Positions 15,534-25,127 are shown, numbered from the stretch's first letter. The stretch is 64,000 bases of DNA from Coriobacteriaceae bacterium (GCA_025992705.1 DAJPGJ010000001.1:62001-126000), one strand, 5' to 3'. A program made the numbers and translations. The notes: generated by a model not told the origin, from the letters alone.

Positions 15534-16229
15534 ATGCACGTTTTTCCTAGTTCGGCACAAGCTGCCTACGACAAGGCGTCATCGTCTTGCAAGCTGGCTG
15601 CGCCTCGCATAGTCACCTCCCTCGACGAACTGCCTTTGAGCACTCTTTGCGATCCCGACCGTGGAACACTCGAAGCCGTTGAATTGCGTGGGCTCCATGC
15701 TGCGGAAGCGGAGTTCGTCGAACTTGAGGTTTCCGGTGGCCGCTTCTCCAACTGCCAGTTCCTTGATTGCGACTTCACCGGTGCGCTTTTCACCGATATC
15801 GCCTTCGATGGTTGTGACTTCTCCAACAGTGTATTCGACAGCGCCGCATTCACGCGCTGCACGTTCAGCAACTGCAAGTTCGCCGGGGCGTCCTTTGCCG
15901 AGGCGCTCTGGAAGCATGTCGCCGCAGACGAGTGCACATTCGCCTACGGCGCATTCAGCCGATGCCTCTGGAAGACTGTCCGTGTTCGCGCCTGCGATTT
16001 CTTATCAGCGGACATGTCTGAAATGGAGCTGTGCGGCATCTCGCTCGATGACGACCGCTTCGTTGGAACGAGTTTCTTTCGCACGAAGCTCGTCGGCCTC
16101 GATTTCACGTCATGTCAGCTCGAGGGCATTGCCATATCGGACGCTATGGATGAGGTGTACGGTGCGAAGTTCGGACTCTATCAAGCTGCTGCGCTGGCCC
16201 GGCGCCTTGGTGTCATTATTGAGGAGTAG
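15534..16229 (+). CDS. Pentapeptide-repeat protein
   Basis: A 231-residue protein. From about residue 60 to 200 it follows the five-residue pattern A(D/N)LXX, for example FSNCQFLDCDFTGALF and FTRCTFSNCKFAGASF, expected to fold as a right-handed quadrilateral beta-helix. Known members include gyrase-protecting Qnr-like proteins and many of unknown role; cysteine-rich repeats like these are more typical of the latter. ATG at 15534 follows AGGAGGGG; a TTG at 15510 is less likely. A terminator-like hairpin follows. Monocistronic. Confidence 0.85.
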   Translation: MHVFPSSAQAAYDKASSSCKLAAPRIVTSLDELPLSTLCDPDRGTLEAVELRGLHAAEAEFVELEVSGGRFSNCQFLDCDFTGALFTDIAFDGCDFSNSVFDSAAFTRCTFSNCKFAGASFAEALWKHVAADECTFAYGAFSRCLWKTVRVRACDFLSADMSEMELCGISLDDDRFVGTSFFRTKLVGLDFTSCQLEGIAISDAMDEVYGAKFGLYQAAALARRLGVIIEE

Positions 16230-16234
16230 CCAAA

Positions 16235-16262
16235 GGGATGGGATGAGTCCCATCTCCTTTTC
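16235..16262 (+). terminator. Rho-independent terminator after the pentapeptide gene
   Basis: GGGATGGGA-TGAG-TCCCATCTCC stem with one internal mismatch region, followed by TTTTCTTA. It lies a few bases after the stop at 16229. Confidence 0.7.
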
Positions 16263-16304
16263 TTAGAGGCACTGCCTACTCATTTGCCAGAGACGACCCA
16301 AGCA

Positions 16305-17237
16305 TCACAGGTGCTTTAGGTTCGTGCGATAGTGGCGCAGCCTATCCTCTCCGATTTCATCTATCACGCGGTCGAGAGCTGCAATGATTTGCGCGCGTTG
16401 CTCGGGCAGCCTGCCCTGCATCATCACGGGGTTTGATGCGCCGAGCATGGCGAATTCCACGGGTATTTCCAAGTCTTCCACAAGAGCCTTAATCTCCTGA
16501 TACTTCTCAATTTCTGTTTCTTCCTCCCAGTTGCCAGCCAGAATCTCCTGGTAAAGCTCGGAGTTCTTGTAGATGGTGAGCATGTTTGCGCCGATGAGGG
16601 AGGGGCGCGTTTGATTGCAGACTGCCGCCGTGAGCCGCGCACCTTCGATACCGTGTCCTTTCCCTGAGATTCCCGCAAGATAAAAGAACGCATAGGAAAT
16701 GTCCGCCGCATCCAGGCGCGCACACTGCGCAACGATGTCTTGCGCTGCGTAACCTTTGTTCATGAAGGCAAGGGCGGCATCATCCCCCGTCTCTATCCCG
16801 ATGGTGAGGCCGGTGTATCCCGCTTCGCGAAGGGCCGCAAGCTCCTCGTCTGTTTTCGAGGCGACATCTGTCACGCGTGCAAAACAGCCGATCGTTTCGC
16901 ACGATGGAAAGTATTCGCGGATGAGGTCGGATATCTCGAGCAGGCACCTCGCTTTCAGCACAAACGGATTAGCGCCTGCAAGAAAGGCGCGACAACGCTT
17001 AGGCATTGGAAGATTGAAAAGGCGCGTCTCAATCTTCGATAGCGGATCGTGGAACCACGTCTGTGCCTCAAGGAGGTCAGACTCCATTGTGGAAAGCTCC
17101 GATACCTTGAATTTGAAGGGAAGCTCGTCGTAAAGCGTGCAGAACTTGCAGCGGTGGTGCGTGCATCCCGCAGTCGCTTCCAAAATAAGGGAATCGGCCT
17201 CATAGGGCGGCCACCAGATTGTTCCTATGTAGTGCAT
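16305..17237 (-). CDS. Radical SAM protein
   Basis: A 310-residue radical SAM enzyme. The cluster motif is CTHHRCKFC near residue 25 (C-x4-C-x2-C spacing), preceded by LILEATAGC and followed by ARVTDVASKTDEELAAL and GIETGDDAALAFMNKGY typical of the barrel. It uses a [4Fe-4S] cluster and SAM to start a radical reaction; substrate unknown. ATG at 17237 follows AAGGAGC. It is divergent from an HxlR regulator at 17356, which may control it. Confidence 0.88.
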   Translation of the reverse strand: MHYIGTIWWPPYEADSLILEATAGCTHHRCKFCTLYDELPFKFKVSELSTMESDLLEAQTWFHDPLSKIETRLFNLPMPKRCRAFLAGANPFVLKARCLLEISDLIREYFPSCETIGCFARVTDVASKTDEELAALREAGYTGLTIGIETGDDAALAFMNKGYAAQDIVAQCARLDAADISYAFFYLAGISGKGHGIEGARLTAAVCNQTRPSLIGANMLTIYKNSELYQEILAGNWEEETEIEKYQEIKALVEDLEIPVEFAMLGASNPVMMQGRLPEQRAQIIAALDRVIDEIGEDRLRHYRTNLKHL

Positions 17238-17355
17238 GATGTGCTCCTTGCCTCGGATTTCGTGAAAGACGGTTGAGCTTGTCGCATCCATCATGCAAAT
17301 AAAGCTTTAGAATTAGAAGTACTGATGTTTTTTGTAGTACATAGGAGTTAGGTTT

Positions 17356-17688
17356 ATGGCAAGAAGGCGAGGTGAAGAGATAGAGCGCTGCAAGTCGGTT
17401 TCCACGCTTCAACGCATGATCGGCGGCAAATGGAAGATCGAGATACTCTTCTACATCGCGCTCAAGGACGTTCGCCATTTCGGGCAGTTGCGACGCTGCA
17501 TCGGCAACATTTCCGAGTCGACACTCTCCAAGCAGCTCAAGGAGCTCGTGGATGATGGTTTCCTCGTGCGCACCGACTTCGGCGAGGTGCCACCGCGCGT
17601 CGAGTACACGCTGACAGAGCAGGGCGAGAGCTTCATTCCCATCCTGCTCGCCATGAAGCGATGGGGGGAAGAGGAGCTGGGGCTATAG
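17356..17688 (+). CDS. HxlR family transcriptional regulator
   Basis: A 110-residue winged-helix protein with the HxlR pattern: MIGGKWKIEILFYI, FGQLRRCIGNISESTLSKQL and a wing DFGEVPPRVEYTLTEQGES. HxlR proteins sense redox-active or electrophilic compounds. One Cys near the N-terminus and one in RRCIG are possible redox sensors. ATG at 17356 follows TAGGAGTTAGG. Divergent from the radical SAM gene; the 118-bp gap contains paired GTAC motifs around a T-rich stretch (17318-17340). Confidence 0.9.
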   Translation: MARRRGEEIERCKSVSTLQRMIGGKWKIEILFYIALKDVRHFGQLRRCIGNISESTLSKQLKELVDDGFLVRTDFGEVPPRVEYTLTEQGESFIPILLAMKRWGEEELGL

Positions 17689-17818
17689 AGATTCGCCCCT
17701 GCGCTTCCTGCAAGCTTTGCCGGTCATCTCCCGAGTGACCGGCCTCGCACTCGACTCGTGGGGATTCTCCAAAATGACCAGAGTAGAGGATGAGGTAGCG
17801 GTATAATGCTCACTCAAT

Positions 17819-17893
17819 GCGGGCGTCGCCAAGTGGTAAGGCCCCAGCTTCCCAAGCTGGTATCCGCGGGTTCGAGTCCCGTCGCCCGCTCCA
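17819..17893 (+). tRNA. tRNA-Gly (CCC anticodon)
   Basis: Acceptor stem GCGGGCG pairs with CGCCCGC, the anticodon arm CCAGC-TTCCCAA-GCTGG gives anticodon CCC, and the T arm has GGTTCGAGTCC. A CCA end is encoded at 17891-17893. A TATAAT at 17802-17807 is the likely -10. Confidence 0.97.
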
Positions 17894-17906
17894 TCATGAC
17901 CCCTGG

Positions 17907-17926
17907 CCCCGCTCCTTCGAGCGGGG
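17907..17926 (+). terminator. Hairpin after tRNA-Gly
   Basis: CCCCGCTC-CTTC-GAGCGGGG, a perfect 8-bp stem with a stable tetraloop, directly after the tRNA. No strong T-run follows, so termination may be partial or the hairpin may aid 3' processing. Confidence 0.55.
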
Positions 17927-17981
17927 TCGTATGATATTGGTCGTCATATCTGCGACCCGCGAGGCCCAATCGGGAGGGATC

Positions 17982-18647
17982 ATGGAATCAAAGCTCAATT
18001 GCATGAGCTGCGGAACCGCCGCATGCGAATACACCGATCGCGAAGAACCAGGGTTTTGCGCGCAGGGCGCGGTCTCCTCTGTGCTACATGACGAGGCGCA
18101 GCGTCTGTACGCGCTTCCCGAAAACCACGTCATCATGCAAGCCGCCGCGATGGTCAGCGAGGAGACGGTAAACTCCACGCGCGTGCAGGACACCATCAAG
18201 TTCGCGAACCTCATCGGCGCCACCCACATCGGTATCGCGTCGTGCACCATCATGCTGCGCGAGACGCGCATCCTGGCCAAGCTGCTCGAACAGGCGGGAT
18301 TTTGTGTCGAGACGGTTGGCTGCAAGCTCGAAAGCAATCGGAGGGCCGACCTCGACCTCGAGCCCCCAGCAAGGGGCGGCGAAGGAGGTGTCGTCTGCAA
18401 TCCCATCATGCAGGCGCTTCTCCTCAACGAAGCGAAGACGGACCTGAACATCCTCATGGGCATATGCGTGGGACATGACGCCCTCTTCTGCAAGTACTCC
18501 GATGCACCCGTCACGACGTTTGCCACGAAGGACTTCCTCGCCGGCAACAACCCGTGTGCGGTGCTGTACACGGCACATTCTTGCTACAAGAAGAAACTCG
18601 CGCAGACCGTGGAGGAATGGCACGCGTCTGGCCCCGTCACGGGCTAG
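17982..18647 (+). CDS. DUF1847 cysteine-rich protein
   Basis: A 221-residue cytosolic protein with the DUF1847 pattern: an N-terminal CMSCGTAACEYTDREEPGFC cysteine cluster, IGIASCTIMLRETR, then a central CNPIMQALLLN and C-terminal GICVGHDALFCKYS. The conserved cysteines suggest a metal or FeS centre; the family is found mostly in anaerobes and has no assigned reaction. ATG at 17982 follows GGGAGGG. A longer reading through the tRNA is an artefact. Converges with the MFS gene eight bases downstream. Confidence 0.85.
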   Translation: MESKLNCMSCGTAACEYTDREEPGFCAQGAVSSVLHDEAQRLYALPENHVIMQAAAMVSEETVNSTRVQDTIKFANLIGATHIGIASCTIMLRETRILAKLLEQAGFCVETVGCKLESNRRADLDLEPPARGGEGGVVCNPIMQALLLNEAKTDLNILMGICVGHDALFCKYSDAPVTTFATKDFLAGNNPCAVLYTAHSCYKKKLAQTVEEWHASGPVTG

Positions 18648-18655
18648 TCCTCTCG

Positions 18656-19945
18656 TCAATCATCTAGGCCGCGTACGTTGTGGCTCAGCAACGCGAGAAG
18701 CATGACGACACAGAGCAGGCAGCCGCACACGACGAACCACGTGTTCACGCCGAGCGCCTCGGCGGCAGGCCCCGCGACGAAAAGGCCGATTGGCGAGGCA
18801 AGCGCCGATAGCGAACCGAAGATTCCCATCACGCGCCCGAACCTCTCAGGTGCCACGCGCTTTTGCATCAGCGGGATCACGGGTGCGTTGAAGACGGCAG
18901 TCGCACCGAAGATCACGACGATGAGGCCGACGAAGACGGGAAACGCCCCGCGCGGCAGAAGGCCGCAAGCGATGCAACAGGCGCCAAGCACCATGCCCGC
19001 GACCGCAAGGATGGGCACGAGCCTCTTGCCGCCACCCCACGCCAGCATGACCACCGATCCCAGCAACAGCCCGATGCCGGCTGCCGCCTCGACAATCGAG
19101 GCCTGGAAGCCATCGCCGCCAAACCAGTCGTAGGTCATGAGCGGACTGAGCGTTCCCAGTGGCAGGAAGAGCAGCATGGCGGCCATGACGAGAACCAGCA
19201 GCGCACGGATGCCACGACTTGCGCCGATGACCGCGAGTCCCTCGCGCAGGTCGGCGACGACACCGTGACTTTCGCCTTTCGCGCCCTTGGCATAAGGTAG
19301 CCTGGCCACCGCGAGGCAGATGCACGCGAAGGCCGCGCACGCAGCGTCCATGACCAGCACCGCCGTGAATCCCCACGCGGTGTAGAGCGCGATGCCGAGC
19401 ACGGGCCCCGCAATCGCCGAGATGCTCGAGAGGGCCTGGTCAAGCGTGTTGATGCGCACCATATCGCGTTCGGGAACGAGCTCGGGCATGAGCGCGACGA
19501 GCGAGGTGCTGTGAAACGCCTGCGCTGCCGAGCGAACGACCAGCAGCAACAGGAGAATCCAGATATCGCATATACCGAGCGCCACGAGAACCGCGAGCGC
19601 GAGCGAGAAGAGGCCCGCCAGACCATCGGACCATATCATCACGTACTTCCTGTTGAAGCGGTCGGCCACGACGCCGCCGAAGGGCGAGAGCAGGGCCGTG
19701 GGCAGTAACGCAGCTACACCCGCCAGCGAGAGCACGAACGCGGAGTCCGTCGTAGTGGTCACGTACCACAACACGGCAAAGGTCGCCGCGCAGGTCGCGA
19801 GAATCGAGACAGCCTGTCCCGACCAGATGATGGCGATGGCCCGCTTCCAATGCCCAGGAAGCGGGTGCCCGTTCGCATTCACCTCACCGCCGTCACGTAT
19901 CATCTCGAGTTTGCTGGAATCCGCGCTTTCGTTGTCGGTTTTCAT
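18656..19945 (-). CDS. MFS transporter (macrolide-efflux-like)
   Basis: A 429-residue MFS protein of the MefA-like group: 12 hydrophobic segments, the FGGVVADRFNRKYVMIWSD loop-2/3 motif and a second half with FNAPVIPLMQKRVAPERFGR. It likely exports hydrophobic compounds by proton antiport. ATG at 19945 follows AAAGGGGAAG; the longer reading to 20071 would overlap the divergent promoter and lacks a binding site. It is divergent from a MerR-type regulator at 20073, a common drug-sensing pairing. Confidence 0.87.
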   Translation of the reverse strand: MKTDNESADSSKLEMIRDGGEVNANGHPLPGHWKRAIAIIWSGQAVSILATCAATFAVLWYVTTTTDSAFVLSLAGVAALLPTALLSPFGGVVADRFNRKYVMIWSDGLAGLFSLALAVLVALGICDIWILLLLLVVRSAAQAFHSTSLVALMPELVPERDMVRINTLDQALSSISAIAGPVLGIALYTAWGFTAVLVMDAACAAFACICLAVARLPYAKGAKGESHGVVADLREGLAVIGASRGIRALLVLVMAAMLLFLPLGTLSPLMTYDWFGGDGFQASIVEAAAGIGLLLGSVVMLAWGGGKRLVPILAVAGMVLGACCIACGLLPRGAFPVFVGLIVVIFGATAVFNAPVIPLMQKRVAPERFGRVMGIFGSLSALASPIGLFVAGPAAEALGVNTWFVVCGCLLCVVMLLALLSHNVRGLDD

Positions 19946-20072
19946 GGCGGCTTCCCCTTTCCTGTCCTGACGTTGCGATTCGTCTTTACCCGTTCCTTCA
20001 CCGAAGATGCTAAAGTGTGGGGTAACAACACGGTCAAGACTGATTTCCGAGCGCATGTGAAAAGGAGCCACA

Positions 20073-20981
20073 ATGCCCCTGACGTCGGATTTGATGGAAA
20101 ACCCGGCCCTCTCCCACCTCGTGCGTAGCGGTGAGTTCGCACGCCTATGCCAGACGACGAAGGAGACGCTTCGCCACTACGACCGCATCGGCTTGCTCAA
20201 GCCCGTCACCACGGCGCAAAACGGCTACAAGCTGTATTCGCCCTTGCAGATTGCGGACTTCTTTCTGATCGTGGCATTGCAGAATTCGGGGTGCAGCCTA
20301 CATGAGATCGGCGAATACCTGACCGATCCGCAAAATGCTTCACTCACCTCCGTCATGGAAGAGCGCGTGGCCGCCCTCAAGTCGGAGCGACGTCGTTTGC
20401 TCGTCTCGCAGCGTGTCCTGGAGAGCACGCTCACGCGCTGGCACGCCCTTGACGAATGGCTTGCCTCAGACGCGGACTGGCGCATCGAGGACTGCCCGGC
20501 CGAGCGCTTTGTCGAACTGGACATGTCGAATTTACTCGGCGTACAGGACGAAGGAATGGAGGATGCCGATTCCATCGACGAGTACGAGGCGGCGGAGCGC
20601 GTGTTGGAGCACTTCTACCGCTGCTGGGAGACCGGACGCCCCGTTGAGCTGCAGGGAACGTACCGCGTTGGCCTCGAGGCGCTTCTCGCCGACTCGCCGG
20701 AAAGCGATTTCCACGTATGCTCATATGCACCTGCTCCGGTCAAAGCAGGAGAGGTGCACGAGAAGCCGGCGGGTAGGTACTTCAAGATGCTGCGCGTCGA
20801 CAGCTTAGAAGAGCTGCTGCAGCGCGACGAAATCGTCTTCGAGGCCCACCATGAGTTGCTTGCGCGTCTTGAGGAGCATGGCCTCAAGCCGTCCAGCGAT
20901 CTGTACGAACGCGAACTCTCGCTGTATTCCGGCAACCTCGTTGAGACGATTTACTCCGAGCTGAGCGTCCGCGTCGAATAG
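20073..20981 (+). CDS. MerR family regulator with effector-binding domain
   Basis: A 302-residue MerR protein. The winged helix sits at residues 15-85 (FARLCQTTKETLRHYDRIGLL), a dimerising coiled coil at about 95-125 and a C-terminal effector domain (about 135-302) of the BmrR/GyrI-like type. It likely activates the divergent MFS gene on binding a drug-like ligand. The start is the ATG at 20073, preceded by AAAGGAG. A 127-bp gap holds both promoters. Confidence 0.87.
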   Translation: MPLTSDLMENPALSHLVRSGEFARLCQTTKETLRHYDRIGLLKPVTTAQNGYKLYSPLQIADFFLIVALQNSGCSLHEIGEYLTDPQNASLTSVMEERVAALKSERRRLLVSQRVLESTLTRWHALDEWLASDADWRIEDCPAERFVELDMSNLLGVQDEGMEDADSIDEYEAAERVLEHFYRCWETGRPVELQGTYRVGLEALLADSPESDFHVCSYAPAPVKAGEVHEKPAGRYFKMLRVDSLEELLQRDEIVFEAHHELLARLEEHGLKPSSDLYERELSLYSGNLVETIYSELSVRVE

Positions 20982-20986
20982 GGAGC

Positions 20987-21057
20987 AAAAAGGGACATCC
21001 CAAAACGTTCATTTGCCAAGCGCTACCGACAAACGAGTATTTTGGAATGTCCCTTTT
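20987..21057. repeat. Imperfect inverted repeat, GGGACA-type; possible bidirectional terminator
   Basis: An AAAAGGGACATCCCAAAA arm (from 20987) pairs with TTTTGGAATGTCCCTTTT (to 21057) across 34 bp, with one mismatch. It sits between the convergent MerR and ferredoxin genes, so it can act as a terminator in both directions. The GGGACA/TGTCCC ends resemble the palindromes at 25128 and 46399. Confidence 0.6.
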
Positions 21058-21066
21058 ACTCCAAGA

Positions 21067-21576
21067 CTACACGAGCTTTCGGGCTGCGCTGGCCGCTTTC
21101 TCGTCCATCGAGGCGTTGACCGGTTCGTAGGCGAGCGCGTGGGTCGGGCAGTTCCTGACGCACGCTGGTTCCAGCCCGAACTGCGTTCTGGCATAGCATC
21201 CGTCGCATTTCTGCATCTTCCCGCTGCTCCCAAAACGAGGGGCCCCAAACGGACAGGCCATCGCGCAAGCATGGCAGCCGATGCACAGGCCATCGTCCAC
21301 CAGCACAGACCCCGTTGCGGCATCTCTCGTTATCGCCCCTGCAGGGCACGCGGCTATGCACACCGCATCTTCGCAATGCATGCAGGCAATCGAGACACTG
21401 GCGTTGCCACGGTGCTTGCCCACCAGCCTTCCGGGAACGCTCTCGACGATTCGCCACGATAGATCATCCCTCGCGACGTCGAGGTCGTTCTGATCCATGC
21501 ACGACACGACGCACGAATAGCACCCTATGCAGCGGTCGGACTTGAAGACGATGCTCTTAGTATCTTTGGAAGTCAT
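21067..21576 (-). CDS. DMSO reductase-like iron-sulfur subunit, four [4Fe-4S] clusters
   Basis: A 169-residue ferredoxin-like protein with four cysteine groups: CIGCYSCVVSC, CMHCEDAVCIAACP, CIGCHACAMACP and a split CDGCYA...CVRNCP. This is the arrangement of DmsB/NrfC-type electron-transfer subunits. It begins two bases after the stop of the molybdopterin subunit, so the two are co-translated and form a complex. No membrane anchor subunit or TAT signal is present, so the complex is cytoplasmic. Confidence 0.93.
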   Translation of the reverse strand: MTSKDTKSIVFKSDRCIGCYSCVVSCMDQNDLDVARDDLSWRIVESVPGRLVGKHRGNASVSIACMHCEDAVCIAACPAGAITRDAATGSVLVDDGLCIGCHACAMACPFGAPRFGSSGKMQKCDGCYARTQFGLEPACVRNCPTHALAYEPVNASMDEKAASAARKLV

Positions 21577-21578
21577 GC

Positions 21579-23744
21579 CTAAGCCTCCTTCGCATTGACG
21601 CTCATACGCGCGGGAACTACTTTACAGAGCAGGGACCTATATCCCGGGAAGCCCGAAATGGGATCGAGGTAATCGCCCGACATGAGGTCGTTTCCATTGG
21701 CCTCGGGCCAGTCATGGTAGAGGTGCACGTCACCTTCGCGAATCGTGTCGTCTAGATGCGCCTTCACAAAAACGCTTCCCTCCGGCGTCATGAGTTCGAC
21801 TTCCTCACCCTCGGCGATACCGACACGCTTGGCGTCAGCCGGGTTCATATCGCAGACAGGGTCCGGCGCGAACTGGCGAATCCAGGGGATGCGGAAAGTG
21901 CGGCTGTGCTGGAACATGGGCTTGCGAGCACCGATGGACAGGACGAACGGATACTCCTTGGCGATCTCCGGCTGCGAGATGGGGCTCATCGCTGGCTCGC
22001 GGAACGCGGGGAGCGCCTCGAAGCCCTCACCATCCGTTTCGTCGAGCACACTGGAGACGAATTCGAACTTGTCTGACGGAGTCTTGAATCCCTGGTCGAC
22101 GTACTTCCTCTCAGTGGGCTTCTTGAAATCGGGGACGAACATCCCGGCCGGGTGCTTCTTGAGCTCTGCAACGGACAGGGCACTGGGTGCGAGCATCCAA
22201 TCCAGGCACGCGTCGAATCCCGACTCGAGCAGGTCGTCGCCCAGACCCAGCTCCTTGCTCAGCTGCGCGATGATATCGACATCGGAGCGGGACTGCCCCA
22301 CCGGATCTATCGCGGGCTGCGAGAGCATCACGTAGCCCATGGGCCAGCACCGCGCTTCGCTGCGCTCCACCGAGGTGCATACCGGCAAGACGATGTCGGC
22401 ATACTTGGCGCTGTCGGTCAGGAAGGGATCTGCCACCGCTATGAAGTCGAGTTTGCTGAAGGCGTCGATGAAGCCCTGCGAATCGGGGAACATCCTATGG
22501 TTGAAGCCCATGCAAAACGCGGCCTTGAGCGGATAGGGATCATCGGTCAGGATCTGCCTTGGGATGTCGCACGCCTGCGCTTGCGTGGTCAACCGATCCC
22601 ACACCGGGAAACGGCGGGATCCGACCCTTTCCGGCAAATCCTTCAGACGGGATGCCAAGGTGAACTCGCCCTCGCGCGTGGGAAAGCCTCCCGGTATGTG
22701 CACCAGCGAGGGCCTGTTCATGAGGTTTCCACCACGGATATCGAAATTGCCGGTCAATCCGATGAGGCAGAACACCGCACGGTAGTTCTGCACGCCATTC
22801 GTGTGATGGACCACGGGTGCCGCGCTGGTCATGATGCTCGCGGGCTTCGTGGTCGCGTACATCCGGGCCGCCTCGCGGATCAGGTTCGCGTCAACACCCG
22901 TGATGTCCTGCGCCCTTTCCGGAGTCATCTCTACAGCAAGCTTGGCGTATTCCTCGAAACCGACCGTCCAATTGGCGACGAAGTCGGCATCGTAGAGATT
23001 CTCGTCGATGATGACGTTGGCCATCGCAAGCGCCAGCGCGCCGTCGGTTCCCGGGCGCAGCTGCAGATGAATGTCTGCACGAGCCGCGAAAGGGGTGACG
23101 CGGGGGTCGACCACTATCAGCTTCGTCCCCTTGTCCAAACGATTGAACAATCCTTCACATATGAGCGTCCTTGACGCTGCCGGGTTGTTGGACCACATCA
23201 TTATGCAAGCCGACTCACCGTTATCCGGGGCCGCAGGCGCGCCGTAGGTGAGCTGCTGGGCCATGATGGTGGCTGTCGAGCACGTGCTCGACTCGGTGCA
23301 GTAATTCGGCGAGCCAAAGCTCATGGCAAGACGCTGCAAGAACGGCCTGTGGTGCTTTGGATAGCCCGCGAAGAAGATGACCGATTCCGGACCGTACTGC
23401 GCCTTTGCGGCGTTGAGATTCTTGGCAATCTCGCTCAGGGCCTCATCCCAGCTAATCGGCTCGAACTTACCCTCGCCGCGCTCGCCCACACGCCGCAGCG
23501 GAGTTTTCACGCGGTCGGGACTGTAGACGTATTGCCGCGTGGCCGCGCCCTTCGAGCACAGGCTGCCATGCGAATGCGGAGCCTCCTTCGAGCCCTCGAC
23601 TCGAATGATCTTGCCATCCTTCACGAACAGGTCCAGCCCGCATTGCGTGGTCGGGTCGCAAATCGTGCAGATGGACTTCTTGACTTCGATGCCGGTCTCC
23701 GGACCGGGAACCTTGCCCTTTTCCCTCAGCTCGCGCTCGTTCAT
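21579..23744 (-). CDS. Molybdopterin-dependent oxidoreductase, catalytic subunit
   Basis: A 721-residue member of the DMSO reductase superfamily. An N-terminal [4Fe-4S] site (CTICDPTTQC then CSKGA), the central bis-MGD domains and a C-terminal dinucleotide-binding domain (ADAKRVGIAEGEEVELMTPE) are visible. The segment NYCTESSTCSTATIM is where the Mo-ligating residue is expected, probably a Cys. There is no TAT signal, so it works in the cytoplasm. In this lineage such enzymes reduce or dehydroxylate diet- or host-derived small molecules; the substrate here is unknown. It follows a FAD oxidoreductase by 27 bp and precedes its FeS subunit. Confidence 0.92.
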   Translation of the reverse strand: MNERELREKGKVPGPETGIEVKKSICTICDPTTQCGLDLFVKDGKIIRVEGSKEAPHSHGSLCSKGAATRQYVYSPDRVKTPLRRVGERGEGKFEPISWDEALSEIAKNLNAAKAQYGPESVIFFAGYPKHHRPFLQRLAMSFGSPNYCTESSTCSTATIMAQQLTYGAPAAPDNGESACIMMWSNNPAASRTLICEGLFNRLDKGTKLIVVDPRVTPFAARADIHLQLRPGTDGALALAMANVIIDENLYDADFVANWTVGFEEYAKLAVEMTPERAQDITGVDANLIREAARMYATTKPASIMTSAAPVVHHTNGVQNYRAVFCLIGLTGNFDIRGGNLMNRPSLVHIPGGFPTREGEFTLASRLKDLPERVGSRRFPVWDRLTTQAQACDIPRQILTDDPYPLKAAFCMGFNHRMFPDSQGFIDAFSKLDFIAVADPFLTDSAKYADIVLPVCTSVERSEARCWPMGYVMLSQPAIDPVGQSRSDVDIIAQLSKELGLGDDLLESGFDACLDWMLAPSALSVAELKKHPAGMFVPDFKKPTERKYVDQGFKTPSDKFEFVSSVLDETDGEGFEALPAFREPAMSPISQPEIAKEYPFVLSIGARKPMFQHSRTFRIPWIRQFAPDPVCDMNPADAKRVGIAEGEEVELMTPEGSVFVKAHLDDTIREGDVHLYHDWPEANGNDLMSGDYLDPISGFPGYRSLLCKVVPARMSVNAKEA

Positions 23745-23771
23745 CTCTCCTCCGTCTCGCTCATGAAACCG

Positions 23772-25061
23772 TCAAACATCGGTGAATGCGCCTTGAAGCG
23801 CATTGCGGGCTATTTCTGCCTGCATGCGCCCGATCGAATCTGTCAGCTTGCCAAAGAGTCCGGCCATGCCGGCCTTTGCCACGAGGTTGAAACCGGACAG
23901 TAAAGCCCGGCCATCCTGCTGGATGAAGTAGGACTTCATCAGATACTCGTTTTCGGTCTCGATTTCCTCAATCGCGAATGGGCCTTCGGCCGATGGAATC
24001 ATTCCCGCAGCGGCGAACAGTGCGTCTCCGACCTTGATGGTGTTCGCGGGAAGAAATCCGTGATATTCCATGCTGCCGGCAAAAGCGGAGGCATCGGATG
24101 CGCATGCCCTTCCCTCGTCGCGAAGCTCCTTTGCCATGTTCGTGCCCGCCACCTTGCCCTGCTGACGTGCCGCGAGCCAGAGCCCGGCCACCTTGCTTCC
24201 TCCAAGCAAGCAGGGCACTGTGGCCACATCGCCTGCCGCGTAGACATGAGGGGCGCTCGTGCGCATGAAGGCATCGACGACGATTCCCCTATCGGCATGT
24301 ATGTTGGCGTTTTCGATGAAGTCGATGTTGGGGCTCATGCCATGGGCTACGAGAACCGCATCGAAAGATCTCGGTTCTTCCTGGTGGGAAAAGGAAACGC
24401 TTGTGGAGCCGTCTTCGAGAACGCGGGCTTTTTCGACAGTCTCGCCGAGCAGAAGCTCTATTCCCTGGTCTTCGAGCAGGGCCTCCATCCTGGAAGCCGC
24501 ACGGGAATGCGCCGACCCTTTGAGGATATGAGGGCTGCGACCCAGAATGGTTGGCCGCCCATCCCTGCGAATGCACGCCTCCGCCGCCTTGAGGGCGACC
24601 ATGGAGGTCCCGGAGATGAGGATGCTGGCATGGGGACGCGCGGCAAGTACCGTGCTCAGGCGCTCGGCATCTTCGAAGGTCCTGAGCGTGAGCGGATCGC
24701 ATTCGAAAAGCGGGCTTTCACCCGAAAGCACGGGTGATGCGCCCGTAGCAATCAGGCAAACGGAATAGGACCACTCGCGACCGCTCGCGGCTTTGACGGT
24801 CTGGCTTTCCGTATCTATGGACGTGATCTCCTCGTTCGGGAAGATGCGCGCGTTGGCATCGTCGAGCGCCGAGGCGTAGATGCTTCCCTGCTCGCGGGTT
24901 ACGATTCCAGCGGCGCTATACGAAGTCAGGACGGGGCTTTCGCAAAAAGCGGGGCCCGAGGTGATGATGTCCACGTTCGCGTCGCATCCTTGCGAGCGCA
25001 GTGCTTCCACGGCACTGGCGGCGGCAGGGCCGAACCCAAGAATGACGACATCGTTTGCCAT
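23772..25061 (-). CDS. FAD-dependent pyridine nucleotide-disulphide oxidoreductase
   Basis: A 429-residue flavoprotein. The FAD dinucleotide motif is VVILGFGPAAASAVEAL at the N-terminus, an NAD(P)-binding region SILISGTSMVALKAAEA lies near residue 145 and the second FAD motif is HVYAAGDVATVP. It resembles NADH oxidase/NirB-type reductases and lacks an obvious CxxxxC redox pair. As first gene of the operon it probably passes NAD(P)H electrons to the FeS and molybdopterin subunits. ATG at 25061 follows GAGAGGGAT. A longer reading to 25118 is not supported. Confidence 0.88.
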   Translation of the reverse strand: MANDVVILGFGPAAASAVEALRSQGCDANVDIITSGPAFCESPVLTSYSAAGIVTREQGSIYASALDDANARIFPNEEITSIDTESQTVKAASGREWSYSVCLIATGASPVLSGESPLFECDPLTLRTFEDAERLSTVLAARPHASILISGTSMVALKAAEACIRRDGRPTILGRSPHILKGSAHSRAASRMEALLEDQGIELLLGETVEKARVLEDGSTSVSFSHQEEPRSFDAVLVAHGMSPNIDFIENANIHADRGIVVDAFMRTSAPHVYAAGDVATVPCLLGGSKVAGLWLAARQQGKVAGTNMAKELRDEGRACASDASAFAGSMEYHGFLPANTIKVGDALFAAAGMIPSAEGPFAIEEIETENEYLMKSYFIQQDGRALLSGFNLVAKAGMAGLFGKLTDSIGRMQAEIARNALQGAFTDV

Positions 25062-25127
25062 GAATCCCTCTCTGGAAATCTCTGGCCAATAGTACTGCCT
25101 GCCGCCAACGAATTGCAATCGGGGGAC

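Noticed and set aside
17817..17981. N-terminal extension of the DUF1847 gene through tRNA-Gly
   Set aside because: The frame runs through a complete tRNA and its hairpin; a good start with binding site lies at 17982.
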